Shown piece after piece: positions 20,258 through 32,143 of a DNA stretch of 64,000 nt. The translations under genes were made by a program, and so were the position numbers. The stretch is taken from NCBI GenBank assembly GCA_024291935.2, contig CM044320.1, positions 47,062,001 through 47,126,000 on the forward strand, written 5' to 3'. The first letter of the stretch is position 1. Each line of letters opens with the position of its first letter. This stretch comes from Okapia johnstoni (lineage: Eukaryota > Chordata > Mammalia > Artiodactyla > Giraffidae). Under the pieces are notes generated by a model that had not been told where the DNA came from, ran no database searches, and was given only the letters and a program-made list of their open reading frames with translations.

Positions 20258-21943
20258 GCCTTTTTAATTGGCAAACCCTTATGAGTAAGAATCTAAAATA
20301 ACCTAAAATACTTCAATAAAGCTTTTAAAAATAACCTAAAATAATTGAACTTCTAGCAGACCCACACATAAACTTAATCACGCCCCTGCTATGCCCTAAT
20401 GAGGATCCAATACCACTAACCTAGATTATTTGCTTTTATTGAAGGAGGCAAATTTATTTTTCCATCTGTTATTGTCACCCATTAATAAATATAGAGAAAA
20501 AGATATGGTTCCACTGTCCATGCTAGTCCTCTTTAAGTTAAATGGCCCTCTTTTGTATGGCTGATTAAAACAGGATTTATTTTTCCCCTTGTTCTCCAAC
20601 CTCCACCCTCACCTCCATCCTGCCAAAGCTTGGCCTGTGGTTTTTACTTTGTGAAAAGTTAAACCACAAAGTCGATCAAGCTATAGCTGGCTGGTCCTTG
20701 TGCCTTGTGTTAACAGATTTTCTCTGCAATGCTTTCCCCCATTTTGCTGGGCATTTTGTTCTCTCTAATGGCTGAACAAGGTTTCACAAAGCCAAGATAG
20801 AAAAGGGGGCCAGGGACCTAAACACGATGAAATGTCCTGTACCCACACTCCAAGGGAACACCAGCTTCACACACATGACTCTGCAGAGCACACTCTGTGT
20901 AGCAGTTACCACTGTGCAGCACAGAGAGGGAGGGAACCAGCGGCAAAATCCAGTGGGACACATTCGATTCTGAGACACAAAGACAACTGGCGAGAAAAAA
21001 AAAAGAGAGAAAGTTTCATTAGAAAGAACCAAAAAAAAAAAAGAAAGAAAGAAAGAAAAAAATAACCTCTGCACTGCCCCTGGGTCATAGCCATGGATTT
21101 CTATATAGAAAATGCTTCATTCATTGCAAAGATCTAAACTTTAATTTGGCATAATGCTGGTTCTTCATTTTACAAAGTGTCTTTCATCATATTGACCCAA
21201 AGGTTCTTATTAAGCATCTGAATTAGAAAATAATTGTTCAGAAAAATGAAAGATAGAAGCTGCCATAAGGGGAAAAGAAGCAGACCAATTTGCCTCTTTT
21301 GAAACTTCATTTTGACTGCAGTGCAGGGGAACACATTGATGCTTGCTTTTCTGCATCCTTTATGGGCCTCCTTCGAAACTGCAAGTAAGGCTTAATTTAT
21401 AGAAAAAGTGTACAAATTCATCCTGAGCTGCACTAGCTGAGGGCATCTTTTGCATCCTTGGGGCCCTCTGAAGTGTGCCCCCTGAGTCAACCTTGCTCTT
21501 CCAGAAATAAAGGACTGGGATGCTTGCTTGCTACTTTATCTATAAAACTATGGATCTCACATCTACTTGCCTGAATGACATTGAGGCTGAAAAGGTCTGT
21601 GTGATTTCTGTGCATTTGGCAAAATGAAGGACCTTGCTACTCTCTTCCCCATGGTCAAATGAAGCACAGCTTCTCCCTGTAGCCCATGATTTTTGCAACC
21701 ACATTAATAGACAATTTTGGGGAAAAAAATGCCTTAGCCTCGTGATGGGAACAAAGACACAAGGAAGGACATTATGATCTCTCTCATAAACAGGTAAGGA
21801 TGTTTCAAGATGCTGTCAACTTAGGCACAGAAGCATTTTTTTCCTTACAAAGCACAATTTACACAAGGTATGTTTCTGAAGTAGTATCTGTGACATCAGT
21901 CCTGCCTCTGTATGCACATTTAATGTTAGTCTATAGTTCCTTA
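20258..21943. other. long unique block with a GAAA microsatellite
   Basis: About 1.7 kb without a recognised repeat family. An A-rich/GAAA tract occupies about 20993-21062. The part at 21100-21500 is non-repetitive and looks moderately constrained ('tataaattaagcc'-type words, few indels suspected), but that is only an impression. Open frames overlapping the GAAA tract (96 codons on minus, 77 on plus) are low-complexity Phe/Ser- or Lys/Glu-rich artefacts. Confidence 0.4.
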
Positions 21944-22175
21944 GGGCTTCCCAGGTGGTGGTAGTGTTGTTAAGAACCCACCTGCCAATGCAGGAAACAT
22001 AAAAGATTCAGATTCAGTCCCTGGGTCAAGAAGATCCCCTGGAGGAGGGCATGGCAACCCACTCCAGTATTCTTGCCTGGAGAATTTCATGGGCAGAGGG
22101 CCTGGAGGGCTACAGTATGTGGGGTTGCAAAGAGTCGTACACAACTGAAATAACTTAGCACATATGCATGCATAC
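21944..22175 (+). mobile_element. Bov-tA: Bov-tA SINE
   Basis: Complete plus-strand Bov-tA starting 'gggcttcccaggtgg'. A short 7-bp direct repeat TTCCTTA lies at 21937-21943 and 22176-22182. Confidence 0.92.
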
Positions 22176-22189
22176 TTCCTTAACACAAA

Positions 22190-23250
22190 AATATTTATAA
22201 ATAGCTTATGTTTCAGTTACATGTGCAGTATGTAAAGGCAAAAAAAATCAAACAGAAAACAAAGATAAAAATAACCCATAATCCCACCACCTGAAATTAC
22301 CACTATTAATATTTTAATGTATGGCTTTCCAGACTTTTTTTTATCTTTCTCTGTGTATAGTAATCAACACAAACTGTATTTGTATTTTTTAAATAAAAAA
22401 GCCACCATAATTCACATACTCTTTTGTAACCTGTTTTTTTATTCTTCAACCACATATCATAAATATCTTAAAATGTTAATGAACAATTCCATAACATCTT
22501 TTAATGACTGCAAACTATTTCATTATGTAGTTTACCAGTTTATTCAACCAATCTACCTTTTGTTGAATATTTGTGTGGTTTCTACTTCTTCACAATTATG
22601 TATCAATGCATACGTGCTCAGTCACTAAGTCATGTCTAACTCTTTGTGACCCCATGGACTGTAGCCCGTCAGGCTCCTCTGTCTATGGGATTTCCCAAGC
22701 AAGAATACTGGAGTGGGTTCCTGTTTCCTCCTCCATGGAATCTTCTGGGCCCAGGGATTAAACTTACATCTCCTGCATTATTGGCATGTAGATTCTTCAC
22801 CCCTGGGCCAACTGGGAAGCCCAATATGTATCAATACAATGTTGCAATAAATATATTTGTGCTTATACTAATCTTTCCTTTAAGATAAATTCCTAAAATG
22901 GAATTTTTAGATCAGAGGATGTGGACATTTTAAATGTATAACGCCAAATTATCCTTAAGGTGGGATGCACCAATTTAATCTTCTACCAACAATGTATAAG
23001 AGTGCCTTATTTGCTCTACCCATGGCACTGCTGGCTATTATTCCATTTTTATGTTGGTCAGTTTCATATACAAAAAAAAATTAATTTAGCCTATCCTTTT
23101 CAAAACAACAGAGCTGATTCTGGATCATAACATCTCTGTTAATAGCCATGATTACCTATACCTTTTCTCATAGTGCCTCTTTGAAATTGATGAAGATCCA
23201 TAAGTTACTGGATTGGAACCAGAAAACTCAGAACTCTAAGAATTACCTAT
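22190..23250 (-). mobile_element. L1M: old L1M 3' region, split by a Bov-tA
   Basis: The order 'ataacccataatcccaccacctgaaattaccactattaat', 'cttttgtaacctgttttttt', 'atatcataaatatctt', then after the insert 'gataaattcctaaaatggaatttttagatc' and 'ccaacaatgtataagagtgcc' is the reversed 3' region of an old L1M. Right edge uncertain. Confidence 0.6.
22608..22824 (-). mobile_element. Bov-tA: Bov-tA SINE with target duplication
   Basis: Complete reversed Bov-tA. Perfect 11-bp direct repeats TATGTATCAAT lie at 22597-22607 and 22825-22835 and rejoin the interrupted L1M. Confidence 0.95.
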
Positions 23251-23314
23251 TTAAGGTAAAAATAGAAATAATTTTAAATGTGTGAAGGATGATGCACATG
23301 ATTAAAAATAATTC

Positions 23315-23463
23315 AGGAAAATGGTTGGATGGCATCACCAACTCAATGGACATGAATTTGAGCAAACTCTGGGAGATAGTGAAGGACAGGGAAGCTTGGC
23401 GTTGTGCAGTCCACAGGGTTGCAAACAGTCGGACACAACTGAGCGACTGAATAACAACAACAA
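23315..23463 (+). mobile_element. BovB: BovB LINE 3' end, 5'-truncated
   Basis: BovB terminus from 'aaaatggttggatggcatcacc' to 'gagcgactgaataacaacaac'. The terminal repeat unit is 'aac', one of the two end types seen in this window. Confidence 0.93.
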
Positions 23464-24502
23464 AAGAAAAATGCCACCTCCTCTGGCTGTCCAACATCCA
23501 ATACTGACGCTCAGAGCGTCATCCTGATTGCTTTTCTGGATAATCCCCCACTGTGTGTGGGTTTTGGGAGGAGACAATGCCCGCTTAAACTATTGGATCT
23601 GAAGAGAATACAGCTGCACAACCCCATAAGTAGGTCATATGACCACCCTTGGCCAATCAGATATGCTTTTCTAGGATTTTGACTCTTGAGGGGAAAAAAA
23701 CACAGTAGGTGATGTCAATTATACATCTTGAGCAGCAGAAATGTACTTCTTACAGATTAGTCTCCCGGAGTTCTTGGCTCATTCTAAGCCTGGTCCTCCT
23801 AAGAGGCCTCCATATCCTTCCAAAATACTCCCTTCTGCTTAGGTTGCCCAGTTATTTTCTGTGGCTTGCAACCAAGAATTCTGACTACATACAAGTGAAT
23901 AATGTGATTTTTTTTTTAAGTTGTGGATACTAAGTAATTTTTCTTCCACCCCTAAAAATTATATCACTCCCTTTAAAATCTTTTTTTTTTTTCTGGTATC
24001 ATAAGGGATGTATGTTAAAGCTCAACTCTCAAACATGATACATGTGGAAGACTTTTCTTGTTGTCTTACAGGATGAAAGCTGATACCTACACCTACACCT
24101 ACTTTGCCTGGCCCATTGCAAAGTCAGAAAATTGTATTCTCTACCTCCCTGGAATCTCAGCTTTCATTAAGGGACTTACCTTATTTACTTCCAATATGTC
24201 TTGAGAATAGAAAAATACCATGGGACTTTCCTCAGGCTTGCTAAGGTGACTGCAAATAGCCACAAATCTCTGCAAATATAACAGACTTGATATTCAGAGC
24301 CAAGATTGCCCACAAATGCATTCTTTTCCCTTTTGTCTTCTCCTCTTCCTCTGATTTGTTTTTTTTTTGTTGTTAACAGGATGAAACCAAAGTAACTTAT
24401 TGCAAATCATTCAGGTCAAGGCCCCAAAATACATATCCTGTGTTTGTTAGCCAAGAGTACCCCAACAAATATATATTACCCAAGTTTATATATTCTTTCT
24501 AT
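23464..24502. other. unique sequence, nothing recognised
   Basis: Contains a short (ctacac)n stretch at about 24089-24107 and several T-runs; no gene signal seen. Confidence 0.45.
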
Positions 24503-24512
24503 CAAGAAGATA

Positions 24513-24723
24513 GGGAGACTTCATGGCACAGTGGTAAAGAACCTGCCTGCAATGCAGAAAACTCAGGTGTGATCCCTGGGTCGGGAAGATCACCTGGAGA
24601 AGGAAATGGCAACCCACTCCAGTATTCTTGCCTGGAGAATTCCGTGGAGAGAGGAGCCTGGCGGGATACAGTCCATGGGGTCACAAAGATTCGGACACGA
24701 CTGAGCTACTAACACTGACTGAC
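24513..24723 (+). mobile_element. Bov-tA: Bov-tA SINE with target duplication
   Basis: Complete plus-strand Bov-tA ending 'ctgagctactaacactgactgac'. Perfect 10-bp repeats CAAGAAGATA lie at 24503-24512 and 24724-24733. Confidence 0.95.
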
Positions 24724-24759
24724 CAAGAAGATAATAATGATGATGAACATAGCAGCAAT

Positions 24760-25010
24760 TAAGATACTAAGTAGTTATTAAGCACTTAACTGTGAAGTAT
24801 TGCTATGTTCATATGAGTTCATTTGATCCTCACAATAATCCTGTGATAATAATAGTAATAATGATTATTAGTAGTATTATTTTTATTATTATACTAATAT
24901 TATTCCCCATTTTTCAGGCAGGAAAGATGAGACTAAAGATATAAAACCCTAGCTCAGTATACACAAGTAGTAAATGGCAGCGCTAATACCTAGACCATCT
25001 GACTCTTCAC
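24760..25010 (-). mobile_element. MIR: MIR remnant with an ATT-rich interior
   Basis: Reversed MIR words 'tatgagttcatttgatcctcacaataatcctg', 'ttattccccatttttcaggcaggaaagatgagac' and 'atacctagaccatctgactcttca'. An (ATT/AAT)-rich expansion occupies about 24845-24903. Confidence 0.7.
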
Positions 25011-26809
25011 AAGTATTTGTTTCGTTTGTGTTTCAGAAGCTGCAGTTACATTGAAATTTCTCCCAGCGTTTCTGTCATTTCATCTGATGAATTCTTCAAA
25101 GGCCTTTTCTCCTATTAGAGGAAGACTCTGCAGACATTGGAAACTCAAGCCTTTAGAAGTACTTGCTACTTGCTTCAAATCCTGTGGTGAGTTTTCACTC
25201 TTCTCAGATAAACCGGCTGGAGTTTTGCGCATCTGGGCTGTTATGTAGACTTGGTTGGCCACCAGGGGCAGGTTTCTGCCACTTGCTGGAGAGCAGACTT
25301 TGGGTTCTTGGTGTCTGAGGTGGTTCCTCACTGACTTCTCAGGCCTGAGATGTGACCGCAGGCCTGGAAGTGATGGAGGAAGAAGTGACAGAGGCTGGGA
25401 ATGCCACTGAACGTGACAAAGAGAGCCCATCCTCCTCCAAATCCTCCGCCTTTATTTTGCACTTGTAAATTGCATCCACTTCTACCCAGTAATTTTCCAA
25501 TACCGCATCCCAAACCCGCCATTTGGTGAGCATTGAACTACCAGTGTCTCTTTTCATGGGTCAAGGCGTTGAAACTGCTGTTGCTGGCTTGGAAAAGAGG
25601 ACACCCCACAGTGTCTACTATCTGCTGAAATACTTTCACATTTTCCCCCTCTCTTTTTTTTAATCCCCTGGGGTGAAAAATTGCAGACAATAACCTTGTC
25701 GCCTGTCACGTTCCAGTATAAAATGTGCTTCTTGCAGACAGATACTCTTGAACTAACCCAAGCCTCTAACCTTGCCCTCTTCCACATTGTCGTGTTCTGA
25801 GCTGGGAGGTTACCTCACAGTGCAGTTTTGTACATGAAATGGAATCGCTTATGTTTTCATTTGAAATTTCAGTGCCTTGTGCTTAAAATTTTGACTTGAA
25901 CACACTAAGTGAACTTGGTTAAAATATATATGTATATATAAAATATATGTTTTTACTCTTAGTTATTACAGAAGAAAAAAAATTGGTTTCTGCACATGTT
26001 GAGTTAGGTGTAAAATGCCCTGAGCATGACATCAAGCCCTTTCTGCAATATAGACAAATGCACGTGACGGTTTAGCTATCCTCTAAATTACGTTTTCTTT
26101 TCTGATTTCTCCTGTGACTGAATGCAAACTGTCAGTTCATAGCTTAGTCCAGAGAGATGGGCAAAATGAAACTTTTAGAAATAAAAATTATTTCTTTCAT
26201 TCTTTTACTCTGATATGCCAGAGTTTTAGACTGTGGTCAACCCCTCAATGAAAATACATCTAACAAGTTTGGTTATTTAGATCCAGTGAAGACCTGCAAG
26301 AAAAATAAACCAGATACTTTTGATTGGAGTGAAATTTGCCAAACACATTCCAACTTGGCACTGTGAATTATCTGAGGCTTGAAACTGGTTTTGTTGGAAT
26401 GTTTTCCAGTGATTTTATGTCAGGGGAAGGAACTCATGAGGGGGAATAAAGAATTGGTGTTGTTCATCTCAGAGAGAGTTCATTTGGGAGAAAATGACTG
26501 TAAAATCTACTTTTTTATACCAAATTATGACTTTTTACCAATCTCATTAATTTCAGTTGAAACAATAAGAACAACAAAAAGATAACAGCAAGATAACAGC
26601 AAGGAAGTAACTACAGAACCAAAGCTAGTCGCTGGAGCTTTGTAATCATGTTCTTTAACCCATTCCTTTCCTTTCTGATTCAAGCTACATATATGGAAAA
26701 AGTGTCATGTGAAATAAAAATGGAAATTGAAGAGATGACTAATTAGACATTTAAAAATATCTAGAATTCTTATTTTAGTGTTCATTCTATTTTAATGTTT
26801 GGAGTCACA
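25011..26809. other. long unique block with a splice-flanked open segment
   Basis: No repeats recognised over 1.8 kb apart from a short TA-rich run at 25923-25950. A 160-nt stretch at 25037-25196 follows 'gtttgtgtttcag' and is followed by GTGAGT. One forward frame is open throughout. The antisense strand also has a 116-codon open frame over 25080-25430, so frame openness alone is weak evidence. At 26581-26602 an 11-bp unit is repeated twice. Confidence 0.35.
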
Positions 26810-27075
26810 ATGTTCATTTTTTTTTTCTCAACATTTTATTTTGGACATTTTCAAAACGCAGACAAGATAAAAGAATTATACAGTGGAGACCCATGTACCC
26901 ACCACCTAGATTCTACAATTAGCATTTATCTTATTTGTTTCAGTATAAATCAGTCCATTTATCCATCCTTCTATCTAGCCATCAATCCATTTTATTTTTG
27001 GACATATTTCAGTGTAAGCTGTGGACATCAAAAAAATTCCCCCTCAAAATACTTCAGCCAGCATGCCACCAATTA
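26810..27075 (-). mobile_element. L1M: old L1M 3' region
   Basis: Words 'caacattttattttggacattttc', 'gagacccatgtacccaccacctagattctacaattagc' and 'gacatatttcagtgtaagctgtggacatc' match a reversed L1M 3' region. Confidence 0.6.
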
Positions 27076-27884
27076 GAGTTCAGTTTTTGTTTGCCAGCTA
27101 GTTGATTTTAAGCATACTCTATTTTTGCCCTGTGTTTTGAGGCTCTCTACTGACGTTATGCCTTTTCCAGAGTTTCCTATCTTCTTTTTGTTATTCCTTC
27201 TCTTTCTCCAGTTGTCCCCATCTCTTTTTCCTTAATCTTTGTTACCTCCAGTTTCATTCCTCTTTCTTAGAAAGAGTATTTCTCAGGTGGAATGCTGTAT
27301 AGGTCATGGCTAAGAACAGACTTGTGTCTAGTAAAGATGAGAATGTTTACAGGCAGCTATGGGGAATTTGAGAGTCCAGTGCTGGTCAAATGGGAGTGTG
27401 CTTTGTTGAAACAGTCATAGTAGACCCTGACTCTTCTCACCCACTAATGAAGGTGGTTTGCTTGGAAGGTGGTTAAGGCAAAGTGCCTTTCCCAGGCTCG
27501 TAAGCATTTGAAACTTAAGTAAAGGCTTGTATTTAGCATCTGAATCCAACAGCAATTTTTCAGTTGTTTCTCTCCTATGTATGTGTGCATCTGTGTGTGA
27601 GCATATACATTGTGCGTTATTTGTGTGTGCGTGTCTCCCCATCACATTTGGGACCCCTGAGACTTACAATTCAACATGGGGTTTGTCACCAAGCCTCTTT
27701 AGACTGTCAGCTTTATTGGTGTGGCTTTTTTAAAGTTTGTTTTGTTCCCTATGCTAATAAAGCTTGTCTCTGCTTCAATCAAAGCATATTATCTCTCCCT
27801 TTTTTTTCCCCCTGCATGTAAGGCAGCAATCTGTTCTGTTTAAATGCCTCATCATCTTCGCTCTCCTCATCCCTGTTTCCCTAG
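27076..27884. other. unique sequence upstream of the candidate exon
   Basis: No repeat recognised apart from a TG-rich run at about 27581-27635. The last 35 bases before 27885 are strongly pyrimidine-rich and end in CTAG, forming a good splice-acceptor context. Confidence 0.45.
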
Positions 27885-28050
27885 ATTTTCGAGATTGTTG
27901 ACTATTATGTAACAGATGGCCCGCCAGACCTCCGACTCTTTGCGATGTTGGCCAGCTTGGCTCAGAAATATCGCAGCACTGGAGTGAATTTTCCCAGGCA
28001 TGGGACGCTCATGAATTTTAACTCCTCTGCAACAAAGGAATTCAAAGGGG
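27885..28050 (+). other. candidate protein-coding internal exon of an unknown gene
   Basis: A 166-nt segment lies between a strong acceptor (cttcgctctcctcatccctg, then tttccctag) and a strong donor (GGGG|GTAAGA). Only one forward frame is open (the other two hit stops within 10 codons), and it stays open for all 55 codons. The peptide starts IFEIVDYYVTDGPPDLRLFA and ends in NSSATKEFKG; no family was recognised. I count six CpGs in 166 nt and G/C at the third position in about 29 of 55 codons, both above the surrounding DNA. It is not inside any repeat I recognise. Against it: the antisense strand is also open here, no partner exon was found, and no transcript was checked. It could equally be an exon of a noncoding RNA or a chance arrangement. 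Confidence 0.35.
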
Positions 28051-28988
28051 GTAAGAGCCAATCTATCAGGAGCCGAGGCAATTAAAAGATGTAGGTTGGC
28101 ATTCTGCTGCAGAGGATTCCCTTCTCCAGTTCAGAATATTTAGACTAGATTAGGTCAGCCTGGCTTCCATTCATCACTGCCTCACCACAAGCATCAAAAC
28201 AATGAGATGACTCAAAAACAGAAGCCAGTGGGTTTGTAGTCTTTAATGATAAAACGTTTGTATTATTGTGTTAAGAATGTCCTGGGGAAGGCAAGAGGGG
28301 CCATAGACAAGATCCCACCTGATCTTCCCAAGGACAACTCCATTGACCTCTGGAAGTCACCACCTTTACTGGCTTGGATTCTCCACCCAAGGCCTGGGTT
28401 TTAGGTATGTTAGTCACCAGGAGGTTGGGCTGAGAGCCCAGATTGCTTGTCCTTCGGCAACTATTTCAGTGTATAAAGATAGACCTGCAGAGTAAAGAAA
28501 TGAGACAATGGAGTGGTAGTTATTTGTCTATTTTAACTTAGTACAGGAATGAACCAAGAAGAAAATAGCTAGTTTGCACAGTCCCATTGTAATAAAGCAT
28601 TTTGGGCATATTTGCTGGACAGTTTTTTCACCCTACGTTTACATTTTATTTTAAATTACATACCATATGTGTGATTTCATCACCTCTTTAAAAAATGAGA
28701 TGTTATAGGTAAAACTTCACAGGCTCAGCAACTGAGCCCCTTTACTGTGGTCCAGTTCCATTGCTAGCTCTCTCCGGACCTTGGTCAGCCCATATTTGCT
28801 TGCAAGTTTTCTGTATTCCCTTCATTCCTTCCCTTCTTCCTTCTTTCCTTTCTTCCTCCCTCCCTCCCTCCCTTCCTTTCTTCCTTTCCTTTTATCTTTC
28901 AAAGAGATGAATACACATCATAATTCTTTTTTGGTCACTGGACATCTCCTTATTTTGCTTCTGTTTTTGACCTCAGCTCTATATGTTT
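28051..28988. other. unique sequence with a CCTT-rich tract
   Basis: Mostly unassigned. A pyrimidine tract of CTTC/CCTT words lies at about 28816-28902. Confidence 0.5.
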
Positions 28989-29117
28989 CCTCTGGAGGAG
29001 GGCATGACAGCTTACTTCCTATTCTTGCCTGGAGAATCCCATGTACGGAGGAGCCTGGTGAGTTACAGGCCATAGCGTTGCAAAGAGTCAGACATGACTG
29101 AAGTGACTTAGCACACT
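28989..29117 (+). mobile_element. Bov-A: Bov-A fragment
   Basis: Plus-strand Bov-A unit from 'tctggaggagggcatgaca' to 'gactgaagtgacttagcaca', with the tRNA head missing. Confidence 0.9.
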
Positions 29118-31569
29118 ATTTGTTTACTAATCCTTCAAATATTGACTTCTGTCATATCTATGAGTGTAGAAGCAGAATGGAGACAATTCTATATGTGTTT
29201 AAGCCACATTTGGAACAAGAACTCTGAAGGTATTTTTTTAACCTGGAATAAAAAATGGCAGATTCAGAAGCTGTTCCTACAAGCCACTGAGTAATGTTGT
29301 TTGAAAATATGACAGTTTATGGATCATCCACATACTTGGAAAATGATATCATCTGCTTCAATATCATACTTCATTGACGAAGAAACTGAGGGCCGGAGAA
29401 GTGAAGCGATGAGCTAAGGGCATGCAATGGATGGGGCAGAGCTGGGATGGGGGCCCTTATTTCTACTTTGGTGTCCTTTTCTTGTGCTTTGCAGTAAAGT
29501 GTGATGTTAATTAAGTATCTGCTAAGTGCTGGACCTTATGAGGAGCAAAGTACAAGACCAGGACATTGCTCTTGTAGCCTTGAAAATCTATCGGAGGAGA
29601 CCAGATGAACTCACATGCACCGTCTGAGAAACAACACACATGCATGATTGTGCTGAACTGCATGTGTTGTGGAGAAGGAAAATAAGAATGCTACCAAGGT
29701 CAGTGATTAGCCCCATAGAAGGGTTGAAATTTGAGCTGAATCTTGAAGGCCAGGATTAAAAAATAAATGGCAAGGAGTGAGTTGATGCAAGAGAGAGGCA
29801 AGAGATGAGCAAAGGCACAATGGAGAGTGACTTGGCTTGTCAGGGTCAAGGAGGAGCTAGCTGGTCTGACTGGCTCAAGACGTGAGCTGCAGCATCAGTC
29901 AAAAGTGAAGTGGAGGTAATAAGGAGGAGGATGACAAATTTTCTTTTTTACTTGTTTTCTTGTGGCAAATATGTCATTTTCTGGGAAAGAATTTTGAACA
30001 AGCATCTCAGTAAAGGATCTTATCCAAATCCTTTATTCACCCCCATTTGGCTAAAATTTTGGAAGAGTAGGACGGGAAACAAATATGCGTCATTCATACT
30101 TAGGTTTTAGATAGATAGTCTGAAGTGTGACTTTCTCAATATGAGAACTCCTCACCACCATCATCACCATCACCAACATAGTTCTTCAACATCACAACCC
30201 ATAAGAATATCACTCACATCACCACCATCACCCGATAACATTATCCTACCTTCAACATCCTGACCACCACCAAGACCAATGTCACCCCACTACCCACCAG
30301 CACTCCCACTCAAATGGCTGAAACTATCCAGTTCTCTGAGAAAAGTCTTTAGAGAGGATTCTTTCTGAATAGAGTTTCTTAGAGATTTGTACCGAGAAAA
30401 CAAGATAAGAATGAGCAGAAACAGTACATATAATTCAAAGAACCTTGGAACCAAAGAAATATGGGACTTTAAACCACAGATGATTTGATTAACATCCTGA
30501 AGGGGAAAATCTGACAAGCAATACTACATGAAAATAACTGAGAATAGATACTTCCAAATTATGATTTTTGACTGGGATACAATTTGGAGCTGAAAAAGGA
30601 CGTTTAAAAGACCGTTTTGATTAGAGAAATATGCTAAATGTATAACAAGTTCAAAACCAAGACTAATTGTATTCATGCAGCAGATTTTGTATGTATTCCC
30701 TAAGAATTCAAAATCCTTTTCTTTCCGTGTGAACTTTTCCGGATACCAAATAATTCACCAATGCCTCATGGTAATTTCTAACTCAGTAAAGTTTATTCTC
30801 CCCTAGTAACAGATGGAACACTGCAGCCTAGGTTCTACTTTTATCAGTTTTGTTGTGCTATATGCTGCCGCCATTCCCACACACCTCCACCCCCAGTACA
30901 TGTTCAACACCTACTTTGGGTTCCATGTAGGCAGGTGTAAGTATCAATATCGTCAGTACAAACGTTGGATTCTGACATAGCTTCGGAATCACCAAAGAAC
31001 TGACAATGCTTGGAAAGCAGAGCCACAGTCTATCTAGAAAGGTGCATGGGCAAGTGTATCCATCAGGCTGTCTGAGGAACAAATTCTTATTCTGGCTGGG
31101 CTATTAACTAGCTGGTAGCTCTGGAGAAAATGCAGTGTGCCACTCAGATTCCCCTTAGCTGTCAGGGATTGCAAACAGCAGCAAAGAGCTTGACACCAGG
31201 TCATGCAGCCTTCTGGGGACAGTCCTCATCCAGTGATGGATGACTGTGAGATAATTAGGTCCAGTTCCCTCAACCCAATTCATGGCCATTCTACCTCTGG
31301 AGCTCTGCAGCCTTGGTCAAGGCTGAGTTGAGTCCACACTAGCTTGACTTCTGCCTCTGTCCAAACCTGCTTCCTTCCCCACCTTTTGATCTGCAACCCA
31401 CTCCCGAAATGACCTAAACACTAAGCCCAGCTCATGGTGAATTTCTAGGAATACCCAGCATGCAACAGTCATTCTAGTCCCAGCCTCAGTTCCCTTTTCC
31501 AAGGATCTAATGGAGTGGTTCAGTAAACTCTATTTGAAAATCGCAGTGTTAAGTTCTATTTACCTTTTA
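29118..31569. other. mostly unique; MIR remnant and a CAC/CAT-rich tract
   Basis: A reversed MIR remnant is likely at about 29355-29480 ('cgaagaaactgagggccggagaagtgaagcgatgag'). 29500-29850 resembles an ancient dispersed repeat of the 'gagcaaagtacaagaccaggacattgctc' kind that I cannot name. A run of (CAC)/(CAT)-type triplets occupies about 30151-30300. The rest (30300-31569) shows nothing recognisable. Confidence 0.45.
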
Positions 31570-31591
31570 TAAATCTTCATTTAAGCCACCT

Positions 31592-31803
31592 TGGTAGCTC
31601 ACACAGTAGAAAAAAAAAATCCGCCTACAATGCAGAAGACCTGGGTTCGATTCCTGGGTTGGGAAGATCCCTTGGAGTAAGGAATGGCAACCCATTCCAG
31701 TATTCTTGCCTGGAAAGTCCCATGGACAGAAGAGCCTGACAGGCTATAGTCCATAGGGTCTCAAAGAGTCAGACACGACTGAATGACTGACACGTTCATA
31801 TTG
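31592..31803 (+). mobile_element. Bov-tA: Bov-tA SINE with target duplication
   Basis: Plus-strand Bov-tA with an A10 expansion in the head (31610-31619). An unusually long direct repeat of 22 bp with two mismatches flanks it (31570-31591 and 31804-31825). Confidence 0.93.
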
Positions 31804-31826
31804 TAAATCTTCAATTGAGCCACCTA

Positions 31827-32018
31827 GCGTGGAATTTAAGAATACAGACTGTGAAGGCAGACAGACTTGGCTGAGAATCACAGCTATATGACCAGAACAA
31901 AGTGATTTTAACTTATTTCATCTCAGCTCTTTCATCTGTAAACTGAAGATAATAATAATAATTATCCAACTGTTCAGCTAATCCTAAGAAACAATATTTA
32001 AAGGACTTGGCTCAGAGG
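31827..32018 (+). mobile_element. MIR: MIR remnant
   Basis: MIR order is visible: 'gcgtggaatttaagaatacagactgtg', 'ctcagctctttcatctgtaaactgaagataataataa', 'aatatttaaaggacttggctcag'. Confidence 0.75.
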
Positions 32019-32070
32019 TTTACTTGGAGAAAATGTGGCTATGTTGTCTATCTCTGCACAAGCAATCATA

Positions 32071-32141
32071 TCGTGTTGGCCAAAAAGTTTGTTCATATTT
32101 TTCCATATCATCTTATGGAAAGAATTCTTTGGCCAACCCAA
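32071..32141. mobile_element. palindromic mariner remnant (MITE-like)
   Basis: A 71-bp imperfect palindrome: 'ttggccaaaaagtttg' pairs with 'aattctttggccaa', and 'ttccatatcatcttatggaa' is the centre. TA lies on both sides (32069-32070, 32142-32143). Confidence 0.88.
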
Positions 32142-32143
32142 TA

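Noticed and set aside
20784..21094. Opposed open frames over the GAAA tract as genes
   Set aside because: Poly-Phe and poly-Lys runs derived from the microsatellite; coding is not credible.
25080..25430. 116-codon minus frame as a gene
   Set aside because: No recognised domain or splice context, and overlapping frames on both strands are open by chance; kept only as a note.
28816..28902. Pyrimidine tract as a splice or regulatory signal
   Set aside because: A simple CCTT/CTTC repeat with no adjoining AG-bounded open segment.
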